Below, one piece after another: positions 9,359 through 18,688 of a DNA stretch of 64,000 nt. A program made the position numbers and the translations under genes. Position 1 is the first letter of the stretch. Every line of letters begins with the position of its first letter. The stretch comes from Massilia forsythiae. Its GTDB lineage: Bacteria > Pseudomonadota > Gammaproteobacteria > Burkholderiales > Burkholderiaceae_D. Under the pieces are notes generated by a model that saw nothing but the letters and a program-made list of their open reading frames with translations, had not been told where the DNA came from and did no database searches. The stretch lies in the NCBI RefSeq assembly GCF_012849555.1, contig NZ_CP051685.1, forward strand, positions 4,774,001 to 4,838,000. The letters are read 5' to 3'.

Positions 9359-10741
9359 TCAGCGCGCGAAGCTCGGGCGCTTCGGATCGTAGGTCCAGCA
9401 GGGTACCAGGTAGCGCATCGCCATGGCGTCGTCGCGCGCGCCGCCGGACACGCGCTTGTACAGGTCGTGCGCCTGTTCGATGCGCGCCATGTCCGGCGCG
9501 ATGCCCAGGCCCGGCGCCTGCGGCACCTGCACGCGTCCGCCCGCGATCCGCAGCGGTTCCTTCGTCAGGCGCTCCTGTCCCTCCTGCCAGATCCAGTGGG
9601 TGTCGATCGCGGTGATGTTGCCCGGCGCCGCCGCGGCGCAATGGGTGAACATCGCCAGCGACACGTCGAAGTGGTTGTTCGAGTGCGAGCCCCAGGTCAG
9701 GCCCCAGTCGTGGCACAGTTGCGCCAGGCGCACCGATCCCTGCATGGTCCAGAAGTGCGGGTCGGCCAGCGGGATGTCGACCGCGCCCAGCAGGTGCGAA
9801 TGGGCCATTTGCCGCCAGTCGGTGGCGACCATGTTGGTGGCGGTCGGGATGCCGGTGGCGCGCTTGAACTCGGCCATGATCTCGCGCCCCGAGTAGCCGT
9901 TTTCCGGTCCGCACGGGTCTTCCGCATAGGCCAGCACATGGCCCTGGCCGCGGCAGGCGGCGATGGCCTCGGCCAGCGACCAGGCGCCGTTCGGGTCGAG
10001 CGTGGCGCGCGCCTGCGGGAAGCGGCGCTTGATCGCGGCGACCGCCTCGACTTCCTGTTCCGGGCGCATCACGCCGCCCTTGAGCTTGAAGTCGGTGAAG
10101 CCGTAGCGGTCCACCGCGGCCGCGGCCAGGTCGGCGATGGCGCCGGGCGTGAGCGCTTCCTCGTTGCGCAGGCGGTACCAGCCATCCTGGCCGCCGCCGT
10201 CGGGCGCAGTACCATCCGGATAAGCCAGGTCGGTGCGCCGGCGCTCGCCGATGTAGAACAGGTAGGCCAGCATCGGCACCTCGCTGCGCTGCTGGCCGTT
10301 GCCCAGCAATTCGCACAGCGGCACGCCCAGGTGCTGGCCGAGCAGGTCGAGCAGTGCCGCCTCCACCGCCGTGACCACGTTTTCCAGGCGCAGGTTGATC
10401 TCGTGCGGCTGCTTCATCACCTGCGCCTCGGCGCTCGAGGTCACCCGGTGGCTGGCGCCGGCAATCGCCGCGCGCAGCGCGTTCAGGGTGCGGTTGTGGC
10501 GCGCGATCTCGGTGCCGGTCACCAGCGGCACCAGCTTTTCCAGCGCCAGCAGGATGCCGTTGGAACCCGGCACCTCGCCCATGCCGACGTGGCCGGCGCT
10601 GTCTTCGAGCAGCACCAGGATGCGGGTGAAATACGGCGCATGGGCGCCGCACAGGTTCAGCAGCATGCTGTCGCGCCCGGCAACCGGGATCACCCGCATG
10701 CTGGTGACGACGGGACTGGCTGCGCGCTGGATGGGATTCAT
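9359..10741 (-). CDS. gudD: D-glucarate dehydratase (enolase superfamily)
   Basis: The 460-residue enzyme converts D-glucarate to 5-keto-4-deoxyglucarate. Enolase-superfamily residues are visible: the KLK base near 219-221, metal ligands in DPNGAW (about 249) and EDP (about 274), ATNM near 301, and the His base in GSHSNNHFD near 351. Length matches GudD. The gene is divergent from the SGNH lipoprotein and sits among xylan genes whose alpha-glucuronidases (GH115 here, GH67 further right) release (methyl)glucuronate. Glucarate is the oxidised form of glucuronate, so a catabolic link is reasonable, though no uronate dehydrogenase is in the window. Confidence 0.93.
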   Translation of the reverse strand: MNPIQRAASPVVTSMRVIPVAGRDSMLLNLCGAHAPYFTRILVLLEDSAGHVGMGEVPGSNGILLALEKLVPLVTGTEIARHNRTLNALRAAIAGASHRVTSSAEAQVMKQPHEINLRLENVVTAVEAALLDLLGQHLGVPLCELLGNGQQRSEVPMLAYLFYIGERRRTDLAYPDGTAPDGGGQDGWYRLRNEEALTPGAIADLAAAAVDRYGFTDFKLKGGVMRPEQEVEAVAAIKRRFPQARATLDPNGAWSLAEAIAACRGQGHVLAYAEDPCGPENGYSGREIMAEFKRATGIPTATNMVATDWRQMAHSHLLGAVDIPLADPHFWTMQGSVRLAQLCHDWGLTWGSHSNNHFDVSLAMFTHCAAAAPGNITAIDTHWIWQEGQERLTKEPLRIAGGRVQVPQAPGLGIAPDMARIEQAHDLYKRVSGGARDDAMAMRYLVPCWTYDPKRPSFAR

Positions 10742-10809
10742 GTCGTGGTCTCCTGAAAGTTATTATGAGCAGCCGGCTGCGCATTGTTATATCGAGGACA
10801 TTTTATTCG

Positions 10810-10851
10810 TTGCCCCTAACAATCTTCTAAACTAGAATGATTGCGCAAACA
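10810..10851 (+). promoter_or_regulatory. Candidate promoter with LacI-type operator before the SGNH lipoprotein
   Basis: TTGCCC (10810-10815) and TAGAAT (10833-10838) are 17 bases apart and form a plausible sigma-70 promoter. Directly after it lies TGATTGCGCAAACA (10838-10851), nearly the same as TGATTGCGGTAACA before the GH3 gene and related to sites before GH67 and GH74. The position over the expected start of transcription suggests repression by a LacI-family protein, possibly the one at 55694. Confidence 0.6.
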
Positions 10852-10884
10852 TTTGCTGGGTCATTATCCATTGAAGGAGCAACG

Positions 10885-12174
10885 ATGTCGAGTCGATCCA
10901 TCCTGGCCGCGAGCGTGGCCGGCGTTCTCCTGGCAGGCTGCGCCAGTGGCGGGGGCGGTGCGCCCGGGGCGGGGTCGCCGGCCGCGGACGGCATGCACTG
11001 GGTGGCGTCGTGGGGCGCGGCGCAGCTGGTGCCGGAGGGCCAGAACGCGCTGCCCGCCGAGCAGTGGCGCGACGCCACGCTGCGCCAGGTGGTGCGCGTC
11101 TCGGCCGGCGGCGACAGCGTGCGCGTCCGCCTCAGCAACGCCTTCGGCACCGCGCCGCTGGCGATCGACGCCGCCAGCCTGGCGCTGTCCGCCGGTCCCG
11201 GCCAGGCGGCCCTGCGCCCCGGCAGCGTGCGCGCGCTGCGCTTCGGCGGCAGCGCCGCGGTTACCATCCCGGCCGGCGCCGAGTACCTGAGCGACCCGGT
11301 CCGGCTGGCGCACGCGGCCGGCGCCGACCTGGCGATCTCGCTGCATTTCGCGGCCGAGCCGGCGCGCCAGACCGGCCATCCGGGCGCGCGCGCCACCAGC
11401 TTCGTGGCCCGGGGCGAGCAGACCATGGCGCCCGACCTGGCGGACGCCGCCCGGGTGACGCGCTGGTACCAGATCGCCGGCGTCGAGGTGCTGGCGGCGC
11501 CCGCCACGCACGCGGTGGTGGCGATCGGCGACTCGATCACCGACGGCTACGGCGTCGACCCCGACACCAACGCGCGCTGGACCGACCACCTGGCCACGCG
11601 CCTGCGCGCTTCCGGCATGGCTGGCGTGTCGGTGGTGAACGCCGGCATCGGCGGCGGACGCATGCTGCGCGACGGCCTCGGGCCGAACCTGGCGGCGCGC
11701 TTCGAGCGCGACGTGGTCCAGCGTCCCGGCGCCACCCACGCCATCGTCATGATCGGGGTAAACGATTTCGGCGTGCCGCACCGCGCCGGCGAGGACAGCC
11801 CGGCCGCGCGCCGCCAGCTGCTCGAAGACCTGGAACAGGCGCAGCGCCAGATCGTCCAGCGCGCGCACGCGGCCGGCATCTGCGTGCTGGGCGCCACCGT
11901 CACGCCGTACGCCGGCAGCGGCTACTACAAGCCGGGCCCGGAAAACGAGCAGGACCGGCAGGACTTCAACCGCTGGATCCGCACATCCGGCACCTTCGAC
12001 GGCGTGGTCGACTTCGACGCCGCGCTGCGCGACCCGGCCCGTCCCGACTACCTGCGCAAGGAATTCGACAACGACGGCCTGCATCCGTCGGCGGCCGGCT
12101 ACCGGGCGATGGGGCAGGCGGTGCCGCTGGACGCGCTGCGCGGCTGCCGCCACGCGCCGGCCGGCCGCACCTAG
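10885..12174 (+). CDS. SGNH/GDSL-family hydrolase lipoprotein
   Basis: The 429-residue protein has a lipoprotein signal with lipobox LLAGC near residue 17, so it is membrane-anchored outside the cytoplasm. SGNH blocks are present: GDSITDGYG (Ser), a Gly in NAGIGGGR, GVND (Asn), and DGLHPSAAGY (Asp/His). Such enzymes are esterases or lipases. The flanking GH115 gene and the shared operator suggest deacetylation of xylan side chains, but the substrate is not shown by the sequence. The start at 10885 follows GAAGGAGCAACG; an upstream in-frame codon at 10837 lies in the operator and is unlikely. The stop codon falls in a short tandem repeat. Confidence 0.85.
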   Translation: MSSRSILAASVAGVLLAGCASGGGGAPGAGSPAADGMHWVASWGAAQLVPEGQNALPAEQWRDATLRQVVRVSAGGDSVRVRLSNAFGTAPLAIDAASLALSAGPGQAALRPGSVRALRFGGSAAVTIPAGAEYLSDPVRLAHAAGADLAISLHFAAEPARQTGHPGARATSFVARGEQTMAPDLADAARVTRWYQIAGVEVLAAPATHAVVAIGDSITDGYGVDPDTNARWTDHLATRLRASGMAGVSVVNAGIGGGRMLRDGLGPNLAARFERDVVQRPGATHAIVMIGVNDFGVPHRAGEDSPAARRQLLEDLEQAQRQIVQRAHAAGICVLGATVTPYAGSGYYKPGPENEQDRQDFNRWIRTSGTFDGVVDFDAALRDPARPDYLRKEFDNDGLHPSAAGYRAMGQAVPLDALRGCRHAPAGRT

Positions 12175-12200
12175 CCGGCCGCACCTAGCCGGCCGCACCT
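12159..12200. repeat. Three tandem 14-bp repeats spanning a stop codon
   Basis: Three consecutive copies of AGCCGGCCGCACCT, the first with a changed first base, cover the 3' end of the SGNH lipoprotein gene. The first junction supplies the TAG stop. Likely replication slippage. Confidence 0.85.
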
Positions 12201-12304
12201 GGCCGCGCCTCGCCGCTGCGCCGGGCGCGCCGGCCGCCTGCGGCGCACCGCGCCGCCGCCAACCGCTTCATGAACAGGCCGCGACAGACGGCCGGGAGAG
12301 AACG

Positions 12305-15292
12305 ATGAGACACGTAGTCAACCGCGGCCCGCGCAAGACGGGTTCGCACGGCCGCGGCCTGCGCACGGCCATCCTGGCAGCGCTGCTCGCCGCCGCCATG
12401 GCCGCCGCGCCGTCCGCCTGGGCGCTGGGCGAACGCCCGATCGTCGGCTTCGACATGGGCAAGCCGGGCGTGCTGCTGGCCGCCGACGGCCGCGCGGCGC
12501 GCCTGGTGCTCGACCCGAACGAGCACGCCGGCGTGCGGCGCGCCGCCGCCGATTTGCAGGACGACATCGCCCGCGTCAGCGGGCAGCGGCCAGCGCTGCT
12601 GCAGGCCCTGCCGGGCGCGGGCAAGGGCGCGCGCAAGGGAGCGGACGGCACCGCCGCCGCCGCCGGCGACCTGGTGCTGGTCGGCACCCTCGGCAAGAGC
12701 GCGCTGATCGACCGCCTGGCGCGCGAGGGCCGCATCGACGCCAAGGCCTTGCGCGGCAAGTGGGAAGGCTACCTGGTGCAGGTGGTGCGCAACCCGCTGC
12801 CCGGCGTGGCGCGCGCGCTGGTGGTGGCCGGCAGCGACAAGCGCGGCACCATCTTCGGGCTGTACACGCTGTCCGAGCAGATCGGCGTCTCGCCCTGGCA
12901 CTGGTGGGCCGACGTGCCGGCGCAACGGCACGCCGTGCTGAGCGTGGCCGACGGCACCCGCGTCACCGACGCGCCGGTGGTGCGCTACCGCGGCATCTTC
13001 CTCAACGACGAGGCGCCGGCGCTGTCCGGCTGGGCCCGGGAAAAGTTCGGCGGCTTCAACGCGCGCTTCTATGAAAAGGTGTTCAACCTGATCCTGCGCA
13101 TGCGCGCCAACTACCTGTGGCCGGCGATGTGGGGCAACGCCTTCTACGACGACGATGCGCAGAACGGCCGCCTGGCCGAGGAGATGGGCGTGGTCATCGG
13201 TACCTCGCACCACGAGCCGATGATGCGCGCCCACGCCGAGTGGGCCAGGTACGGCAAGGGGCCGTGGGACTACCACCGCAACGAACGGGCGCTGCGCGAC
13301 TTCTGGCAGCAGGGCCTGCGCCGCAGCAGCGCCTTCGAGCGCGTCATCACGCTGGGCATGCGCGGCGACGGCGACGAGCCGATGTCCGAGGAATCCAACG
13401 TCGCGCTGCTGCAGCGCATCGTCGGCGACCAGCGCGCCATGATCGCGCAAGAAACCGGCAAGCCGCTGCCGCAAGTGCCGCAACTGTGGGCGCTGTACAA
13501 GGAAGTGCAGGACTACTACGAGAAGGGCATGCGCGTGCCGGACGACGTCACGCTGCTGTGGTGCGACGACAACTGGGGCAACATCCGCCGCCTGCCGACG
13601 CGCGAGGAACGCAAGCGCAGCGGCGGCGCCGGCATCTACTACCACTTCGACTACGTGGGCGGGCCGCGTTCCTACAAATGGATCAACGTGACGCCGCTGC
13701 CCAAGGTGTGGGAGCAGATGCACCAGGCCTGGCGCCATGGCGCCGACCGCCTGTGGATCGTCAACGTCGGCGACTTGAAGCCGATGGAAGTGCCGACCGA
13801 GTTCTTCCTGAACTACGCCTGGAACCCGGCGGCGTGGCCGGCCGCGCGCCTGCCGGACTACCTGACACTGTGGGCCACGCGCGAGTTCGGCGCGCAATTC
13901 GCCGGCGAGGTCGCCGCACTGGTCGAGGGTTACGCCCGGTACAACGGCCGGCGCAAGCCGGAGCAGCTGGCGCCCGACACCTACAGCCTGGTGGACTACC
14001 GCGAATCCGAGCGCGTGGTGGCCGACTACAACGGCCTGGCCGAGCGCGCCCGCGCGCTGGCGGCGCGCCTGCCGGCGGAGAAACGCGACGCCTTCTTCCA
14101 GCTGGTGCAGTATCCGGTGGAGGCCTCGGCCAACCTGAACGAACTGTACGCGACGGTGGGACGCAACCGCCTGCACGCGGCGCAGGGCCGCGGCGACACC
14201 GGTGCACTCGCCACGCGTGCGCAAGCGCTGTTCGCGCGCGACGCCGCGCTGGCGCGCCGGTACCAGCAGGACATCGCCGGCGGCAAGTGGAACCACATGA
14301 TGGCGCAGACCCATATCGGCTACACCGGCTGGCGCGATCCCGAGACCGACATCATGCCGGAGGTGCAGCATGCGCCGGCGCCGGCCGCCGCCGGAACCGG
14401 CCTGGGCGTGGCGGTGGAGGGCAGCACCGCGGCCTGGCCGGCGGCGAGCCTGCGCCTGCCGGCGCTGGACCCGTTCGCGGTCCGTCCCACCTACGTGGAG
14501 GTGTTCAATCGCGGCGGCGCGTCGCTGCCGTACACGGTGCGCGCCGACCAGCCCTGGGTCGTGCTCGGCCAGGCCGGCGGCACGCTGGCGGCGCAGCAGC
14601 CGGCGCAGCGCATCGACGTCGGCGTCGACTGGGCGCGCGCACCGCGCGATGCGCGCGCGGCAATGCTGACGGTCGTCGGCGCCGACGGCAAGGAAGTGAA
14701 CGTCGAGCTGCCGCTGCGCCACGCCGGCCAGCGTCCGGCGGCGCCCGCTGCGATGGCGGGCGGCGCGGCGCCCTTCGTCGAAAGCGGCGGCGTGGTCGCC
14801 ATCGAAGCCGAGCACCATGCGCGCGCGCTCGCGCCGCAGGGGCGGGAATGGCTGCGCGTGCCCGGCCTGGGCCACACGCTGTCCGGCATGACCACGCTGC
14901 CGGCCGAGGCGCCCGCCGCCACGCTGCAGGACGGCATGCGCCTGGAATACGACGTGATGCTGTTCGAGCCGGGCACGGTGAGCGTGCAGGCCACGCTCGC
15001 CCCGACCCTGAAATTCCGTCCCGGCGCCGGCTTTCGCTACGCGGTCTCGTTCGACGACGAGGCGCCGCGCATCGTCGACGTGCACGCCGATACCTCCCTC
15101 AAGCATTGGGAAACCATCGTCTCGGACGGCGTGGCGCGCTTCGCGTCGGAACACGCCATCGCCCGGCCGGGACGGCACGTGCTGAAGTTCTGGGCGCTCG
15201 ATGCCGGACTGGTGCTGCAGCGCCTGGTGATCGACGCCGGCGGCCTCAAGCCGAGCTACCTGGGGCCGGAGGAGAGTGCGCGCCTGCCGTGA
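12305..15292 (+). CDS. GH115 xylan alpha-1,2-glucuronidase
   Basis: The 995-residue exported enzyme starts after GGGAGAGAACG and has a basic N-terminus followed by a signal peptide ending near PSAWA. GH115 features include FGLYTLSEQIGVSPWHWWAD, RYRGIFLNDEAP, LRMRANYLWPAMWGNAF, GMRGDGDEPMSEES and LWCDDNWGNIRRLP. GH115 enzymes remove (4-O-methyl)glucuronic acid from internal as well as terminal positions of xylan. The C-terminal half has beta-sandwich-like sequence typical of the family. With the GH67, GH10 and GH3 enzymes further right it forms a glucuronoxylan set. Only 130 bases separate it from the SGNH gene, so the two may share a transcript. Confidence 0.93.
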   Translation: MRHVVNRGPRKTGSHGRGLRTAILAALLAAAMAAAPSAWALGERPIVGFDMGKPGVLLAADGRAARLVLDPNEHAGVRRAAADLQDDIARVSGQRPALLQALPGAGKGARKGADGTAAAAGDLVLVGTLGKSALIDRLAREGRIDAKALRGKWEGYLVQVVRNPLPGVARALVVAGSDKRGTIFGLYTLSEQIGVSPWHWWADVPAQRHAVLSVADGTRVTDAPVVRYRGIFLNDEAPALSGWAREKFGGFNARFYEKVFNLILRMRANYLWPAMWGNAFYDDDAQNGRLAEEMGVVIGTSHHEPMMRAHAEWARYGKGPWDYHRNERALRDFWQQGLRRSSAFERVITLGMRGDGDEPMSEESNVALLQRIVGDQRAMIAQETGKPLPQVPQLWALYKEVQDYYEKGMRVPDDVTLLWCDDNWGNIRRLPTREERKRSGGAGIYYHFDYVGGPRSYKWINVTPLPKVWEQMHQAWRHGADRLWIVNVGDLKPMEVPTEFFLNYAWNPAAWPAARLPDYLTLWATREFGAQFAGEVAALVEGYARYNGRRKPEQLAPDTYSLVDYRESERVVADYNGLAERARALAARLPAEKRDAFFQLVQYPVEASANLNELYATVGRNRLHAAQGRGDTGALATRAQALFARDAALARRYQQDIAGGKWNHMMAQTHIGYTGWRDPETDIMPEVQHAPAPAAAGTGLGVAVEGSTAAWPAASLRLPALDPFAVRPTYVEVFNRGGASLPYTVRADQPWVVLGQAGGTLAAQQPAQRIDVGVDWARAPRDARAAMLTVVGADGKEVNVELPLRHAGQRPAAPAAMAGGAAPFVESGGVVAIEAEHHARALAPQGREWLRVPGLGHTLSGMTTLPAEAPAATLQDGMRLEYDVMLFEPGTVSVQATLAPTLKFRPGAGFRYAVSFDDEAPRIVDVHADTSLKHWETIVSDGVARFASEHAIARPGRHVLKFWALDAGLVLQRLVIDAGGLKPSYLGPEESARLP

Positions 15293-15428
15293 CGGCTGCG
15301 CGCGCCGCGGCGCGACGCCCGTCCGTAGCGACAACGGGTCACCCGGCAATCCCGACAAATTATCTCGAATATGATTTCTTAATAGAAATTCTGGCTTACA
15401 CTGCGGTATCGGATCATGGAATCGGTGC

Positions 15429-17012
15429 ATGCAGGAACGACTGGAACGGGAACGGGCATTGGAAGCGGGCGGCGCGGTCGCGGCCGGGCAGGGCGAGGCG
15501 GCGGGCGGCCGCCGTTCGATCAAGGCGCTGACGGCCGGCATCCTGGCATTCGCCTGCTGCGCCCTGCTGGCGCTGGAGGCATGGAGCAACTGGCATGCGC
15601 GCCGGCTGCAGCTGGCGAACGCCGGGATCACGACGGTCAACACCGCGCGCGCCCTGGCCGACCAGGCCGGCGCCACCTTCAAGATGGCCGATACCGTGCT
15701 GGTCGGCCTGGTGGACCGGGTCGAGACCGACGGCTGGTCGCGCGCCCAGGTGGACGAGCTGCGCGCGCTGATGACGCGCCACATGAAGGAATTGCCGGCG
15801 CTGCAGGGCCTGTTCATCTACGACCAGGACGGACGCTGGATCGTCAATTCGGCCGGCCGCGCGTTCGACGGCCGCAACAATGCCGACCGCGATTACTTCC
15901 GCCATCACCGCAGCCACCCCGGACGCGGCGTGCACGTGGGCGCGCCGATCGTCGGCCGCACCAGCGGCGCCTGGGTGATCCCGGTGTCGCGCCGCATCGA
16001 GCGTGCCGACGGCAGTTTCGCCGGCGTGGCGCTGGCGACCATCCGGGTCGATTACTTCCGCGCCGTGTACGAACGCCTCGACGTGCGGCGCGACGGCGGC
16101 ATCGTGCTGGCGCTCGACGACGGCATCCAGCTGCTGGGCATGCCGTTCGCGGTGGTGGATGTCGGCCGCGACATCGCCGCCTCGCCGGTGTTCGCGCGGC
16201 TGGCGGCGGCGCCGCGCGACGGCGGCCTGCTGGAAAGCGCCGGGCAGGGCGTCACGCGCATGGTCGGCTTCTCGCGGGTGGCCGGCTTCCCGCTGGTGGT
16301 GTCGGTGGCGCGCTCGAAGGACGACGTGCTCGCCAACTGGCGCGCCGGCAGCGTGGCCGCCGGCGGCGTGCTGGTGGCGCTGATCGCCGGCCTGGCGCTC
16401 CTCGGCCGCCAGGTGATGCGCCAGATCCGCTTGCGCGACCGGCTCGAACGCGAACTGCTGGCGACCAAGGCGGCGCTGGAAACCAGCAATGCCTCGCTGG
16501 CGTCGCTGGCCTACCTGGACGGCCTGACCGGCCTGTTCAACCGGCGCTACCACGACCTCGCCCTGCAGCGCGAATTCCAGGCTGCGCGCCGCGAGGGGCT
16601 GCCGCTGGCGGTGCTGATGCTCGACGTCGACCACTTCAAGGGCTACAACGACCGCTACGGCCATCCTGCGGGAGACGCCTGCCTGGCGCGGGTGGCGCGC
16701 TGCATCAAGGCCTGCCTGCCGCCCGCACGCGCGCTGGCGTCGCGCTACGGCGGCGAGGAATTCGCGCTGGTGCTGCCGGCCACCGGCCTGGCGGCGGCGC
16801 TGGCGCTGGCCGACGCCATCCGTGACGCGGTCGCCGCCTGCGCCATCGAGCACGGCGGCGCGCCGGCGGGCGTGGTCAGCGTGAGTATCGGCGTGTGCGC
16901 GATGGCGCCGCAAGCCGGCGGCGGCGAGGCGGCCGACTGGGTGCGGCGCGCCGACGCCGCGCTGTACCGCGCCAAGGCGGCGGGACGCAACCGGGTGGAG
17001 GCCGCGGCGTGA
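15429..17012 (+). CDS. Diguanylate cyclase with periplasmic Cache-type sensor
   Basis: The 527-residue protein has a membrane span near residues 30-52 (LTAGILAFACCALLALEAW), a periplasmic region of about 270 residues with Cache/PDC-like sequence (FIYDQDGRWIVNSAGRAF, NADRDYFRHHRSH, GVALATIRVDYF), a second span (VAAGGVLVALIAGLALLG), and a GGDEF domain with RYGGEEF. The I-site position before GGEEF reads PARA, not RxxD, so allosteric product inhibition is probably absent, unlike the cyclase at 8293. The sensor probably binds a small periplasmic ligand. Nothing nearby identifies it. Confidence 0.9.
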   Translation: MQERLERERALEAGGAVAAGQGEAAGGRRSIKALTAGILAFACCALLALEAWSNWHARRLQLANAGITTVNTARALADQAGATFKMADTVLVGLVDRVETDGWSRAQVDELRALMTRHMKELPALQGLFIYDQDGRWIVNSAGRAFDGRNNADRDYFRHHRSHPGRGVHVGAPIVGRTSGAWVIPVSRRIERADGSFAGVALATIRVDYFRAVYERLDVRRDGGIVLALDDGIQLLGMPFAVVDVGRDIAASPVFARLAAAPRDGGLLESAGQGVTRMVGFSRVAGFPLVVSVARSKDDVLANWRAGSVAAGGVLVALIAGLALLGRQVMRQIRLRDRLERELLATKAALETSNASLASLAYLDGLTGLFNRRYHDLALQREFQAARREGLPLAVLMLDVDHFKGYNDRYGHPAGDACLARVARCIKACLPPARALASRYGGEEFALVLPATGLAAALALADAIRDAVAACAIEHGGAPAGVVSVSIGVCAMAPQAGGGEAADWVRRADAALYRAKAAGRNRVEAAA

Positions 17013-17056
17013 GGCGATGGTGTCGGCAAAGTTGCCACATGTAAACACGCATTCGC

Positions 17057-17857
17057 TTGACGCCCCGGAGAGGCAACTTTATCCTTGCGCCCGTCCCGTC
17101 CGCCCTGCAGGAGCCAGCCATCAAACCGTTCACCCTTGCGCGCAGCCTGTGGCCGCTGGCCGCGCTGTTCGCGTGCGCCGGCGCGCACGCCACCCGTCCG
17201 ATGGTGGTCGACGACGCCACCATCACCGCGCCCGGCAACTGCCAGGTCGAGAGCTGGACCCAGCACACCACCGGCCAGCTCGAGTACTGGGCGGTTCCGG
17301 CCTGCAACCTCGGCGGCAAGTGGGAGCTGTCCGCCGGCGGCGGACGCATCGGCCCCGGCGGCAGCGCCGCTGCCTACCGTTCCGGCGTGGTGCAGGCCAA
17401 GACCGTGTTCAAGGCGCTCGAGGACGACGATGACGATGACGACGACGACAAGGCGGGCGGCATCGACTGGGCCGTCGGCCTGACCATCGCCAACCAGTTC
17501 CGCCAGGGTACCGGCGCGATCGGCGATTTGTCCGTGCTGGTGCCGTTCACCGTGTCGCTGCTGGACGGCAAAGTGCTGGCGCACGCCAACGCCGGCTGGC
17601 TGCACCCGCGCAGCGGCAGCCGCCAGGACGGCTTCCTGGCCGCCGGCGCCGAATGGAGCGCTACCGCGCGCACCACGCTGACGCTGGAAGCCTACGGCAG
17701 CCGCCGCGGCCACGGCTACGAGCAGGCCGGCGTGCGCTACGCGCTGATCCCGGACCGGCTGGCGCTGGACGCCGGCGTGGGCGACCGCATCGGCCATGCC
17801 GGCGCCGAGCGCTATTACACGATCGGCTTGACGCTGACGGCGCAGGTGCTGCGCTGA
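17057..17857 (+). CDS. Exported, probably outer-membrane beta-barrel protein with poly-Asp loop
   Basis: I do not recognise a named family. The reading frame gives a signal peptide (PFTLARSLWPLAALFACAGAHA) and then alternating beta-strand-like sequence ending in TIGLTLTAQVLR, compatible with a small outer-membrane barrel. Near the middle is LEDDDDDDDDDK, nine consecutive Asp, likely a surface or periplasmic loop that binds divalent cations. The only standard start is TTG at 17057, which leaves about 21 residues before the signal peptide and lacks a clear ribosome binding site. An AGGAG at 17109-17113 sits six bases before ATC at 17120, which would give a compact signal peptide. Confidence 0.7.
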   Translation: MTPRRGNFILAPVPSALQEPAIKPFTLARSLWPLAALFACAGAHATRPMVVDDATITAPGNCQVESWTQHTTGQLEYWAVPACNLGGKWELSAGGGRIGPGGSAAAYRSGVVQAKTVFKALEDDDDDDDDDKAGGIDWAVGLTIANQFRQGTGAIGDLSVLVPFTVSLLDGKVLAHANAGWLHPRSGSRQDGFLAAGAEWSATARTTLTLEAYGSRRGHGYEQAGVRYALIPDRLALDAGVGDRIGHAGAERYYTIGLTLTAQVLR

Positions 17858-17971
17858 GCGCAGGATAATCCGGCCCGGCGTCCCTGCGCCGGCGTGCGGT
17901 GACAAAGCGCGCATGTTCGGAAGGGCGGATCCGCTATCCTGGCGTCTTGCCGCACTCGCGAGGAGGATGCC

Positions 17972-18565
17972 GTGACGAGAATTGCCCTGTGCGTGATGCT
18001 GGCCGCCGCAGCGACGATGGCGCCGGCGGCGTATGCCGACACCTCGCCGGACTTCGTGCGCATCGCCTGCGTGCCCGAGGCCGGGCTGCTCGACGTGGAG
18101 TACCGCCGCCTGCACGACAGCATGGCCAGCGACCCGGCCGGGCCGGATGGCCGCCGCGCCGTCCTCGCCGCGGCGGGTTTCCACGATCCGCACGACCTGC
18201 GCGTGTCCTGCACGCTCGGCACGGCGACCTACACCGTCACGGCGCAGCAGGATCCTGCCTCCAACCTGCTGTGCGGCGGCGTGCCGGAAATCCACCTGAG
18301 CCTGGCGCGCAACGGCGAGCGCGTGCTGTCCGATGTCGTGTTCGGCGACAGCTGCCGGCGCCTGCCCTCGGTGACCGGCATCACCGTCGGCGACGGCCCG
18401 GCCGCATGGCGTGGCCGCGAAACCAGGGTGTGCTACCGGGACGGCGAGGAAGACGGCACGCCGGCTTGCGACTGGACCTCCGGCGGCCAGCCGGCGTTCG
18501 ACCGGCGCTTTCCTGTCGACCAGGCCCGTTTGCGCGCCATCGTCGGCGGCCGGGAACGCCGCTGA
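17972..18565 (+). CDS. Small exported protein of unknown function
   Basis: The 197-residue protein starts at GTG after GAGGAGG and has a clear signal peptide (MTRIALCVMLAAAATMAPAAYA). The mature part contains six or more Cys (IACVPEAG, RVSCTLG, NLLCGGVPE, DSCRRLP, RVCYRDG, PACDW), which suggests a disulfide-rich periplasmic domain. I know no family for it. It stands alone between the beta-barrel gene and bluB, on the same strand. Confidence 0.75.
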   Translation: MTRIALCVMLAAAATMAPAAYADTSPDFVRIACVPEAGLLDVEYRRLHDSMASDPAGPDGRRAVLAAAGFHDPHDLRVSCTLGTATYTVTAQQDPASNLLCGGVPEIHLSLARNGERVLSDVVFGDSCRRLPSVTGITVGDGPAAWRGRETRVCYRDGEEDGTPACDWTSGGQPAFDRRFPVDQARLRAIVGGRERR

Positions 18566-18688
18566 AGCGGCAGCCGGCGCCGGAATACCCCCGCGATGCA
18601 GGACATTGCCGCGCTGTTCCGTTATATTGCGCATCCATCGGGCGCTGCCGAATGACAGGACGGCGCCCGCACCCAACGGAACCAGACC

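Noticed and set aside
12185..15817. 1210-codon minus-strand open frame opposite GH115
   Set aside because: Composition is low-complexity and His/Arg-rich with no motif; the plus-strand GH115 enzyme fully explains the region.
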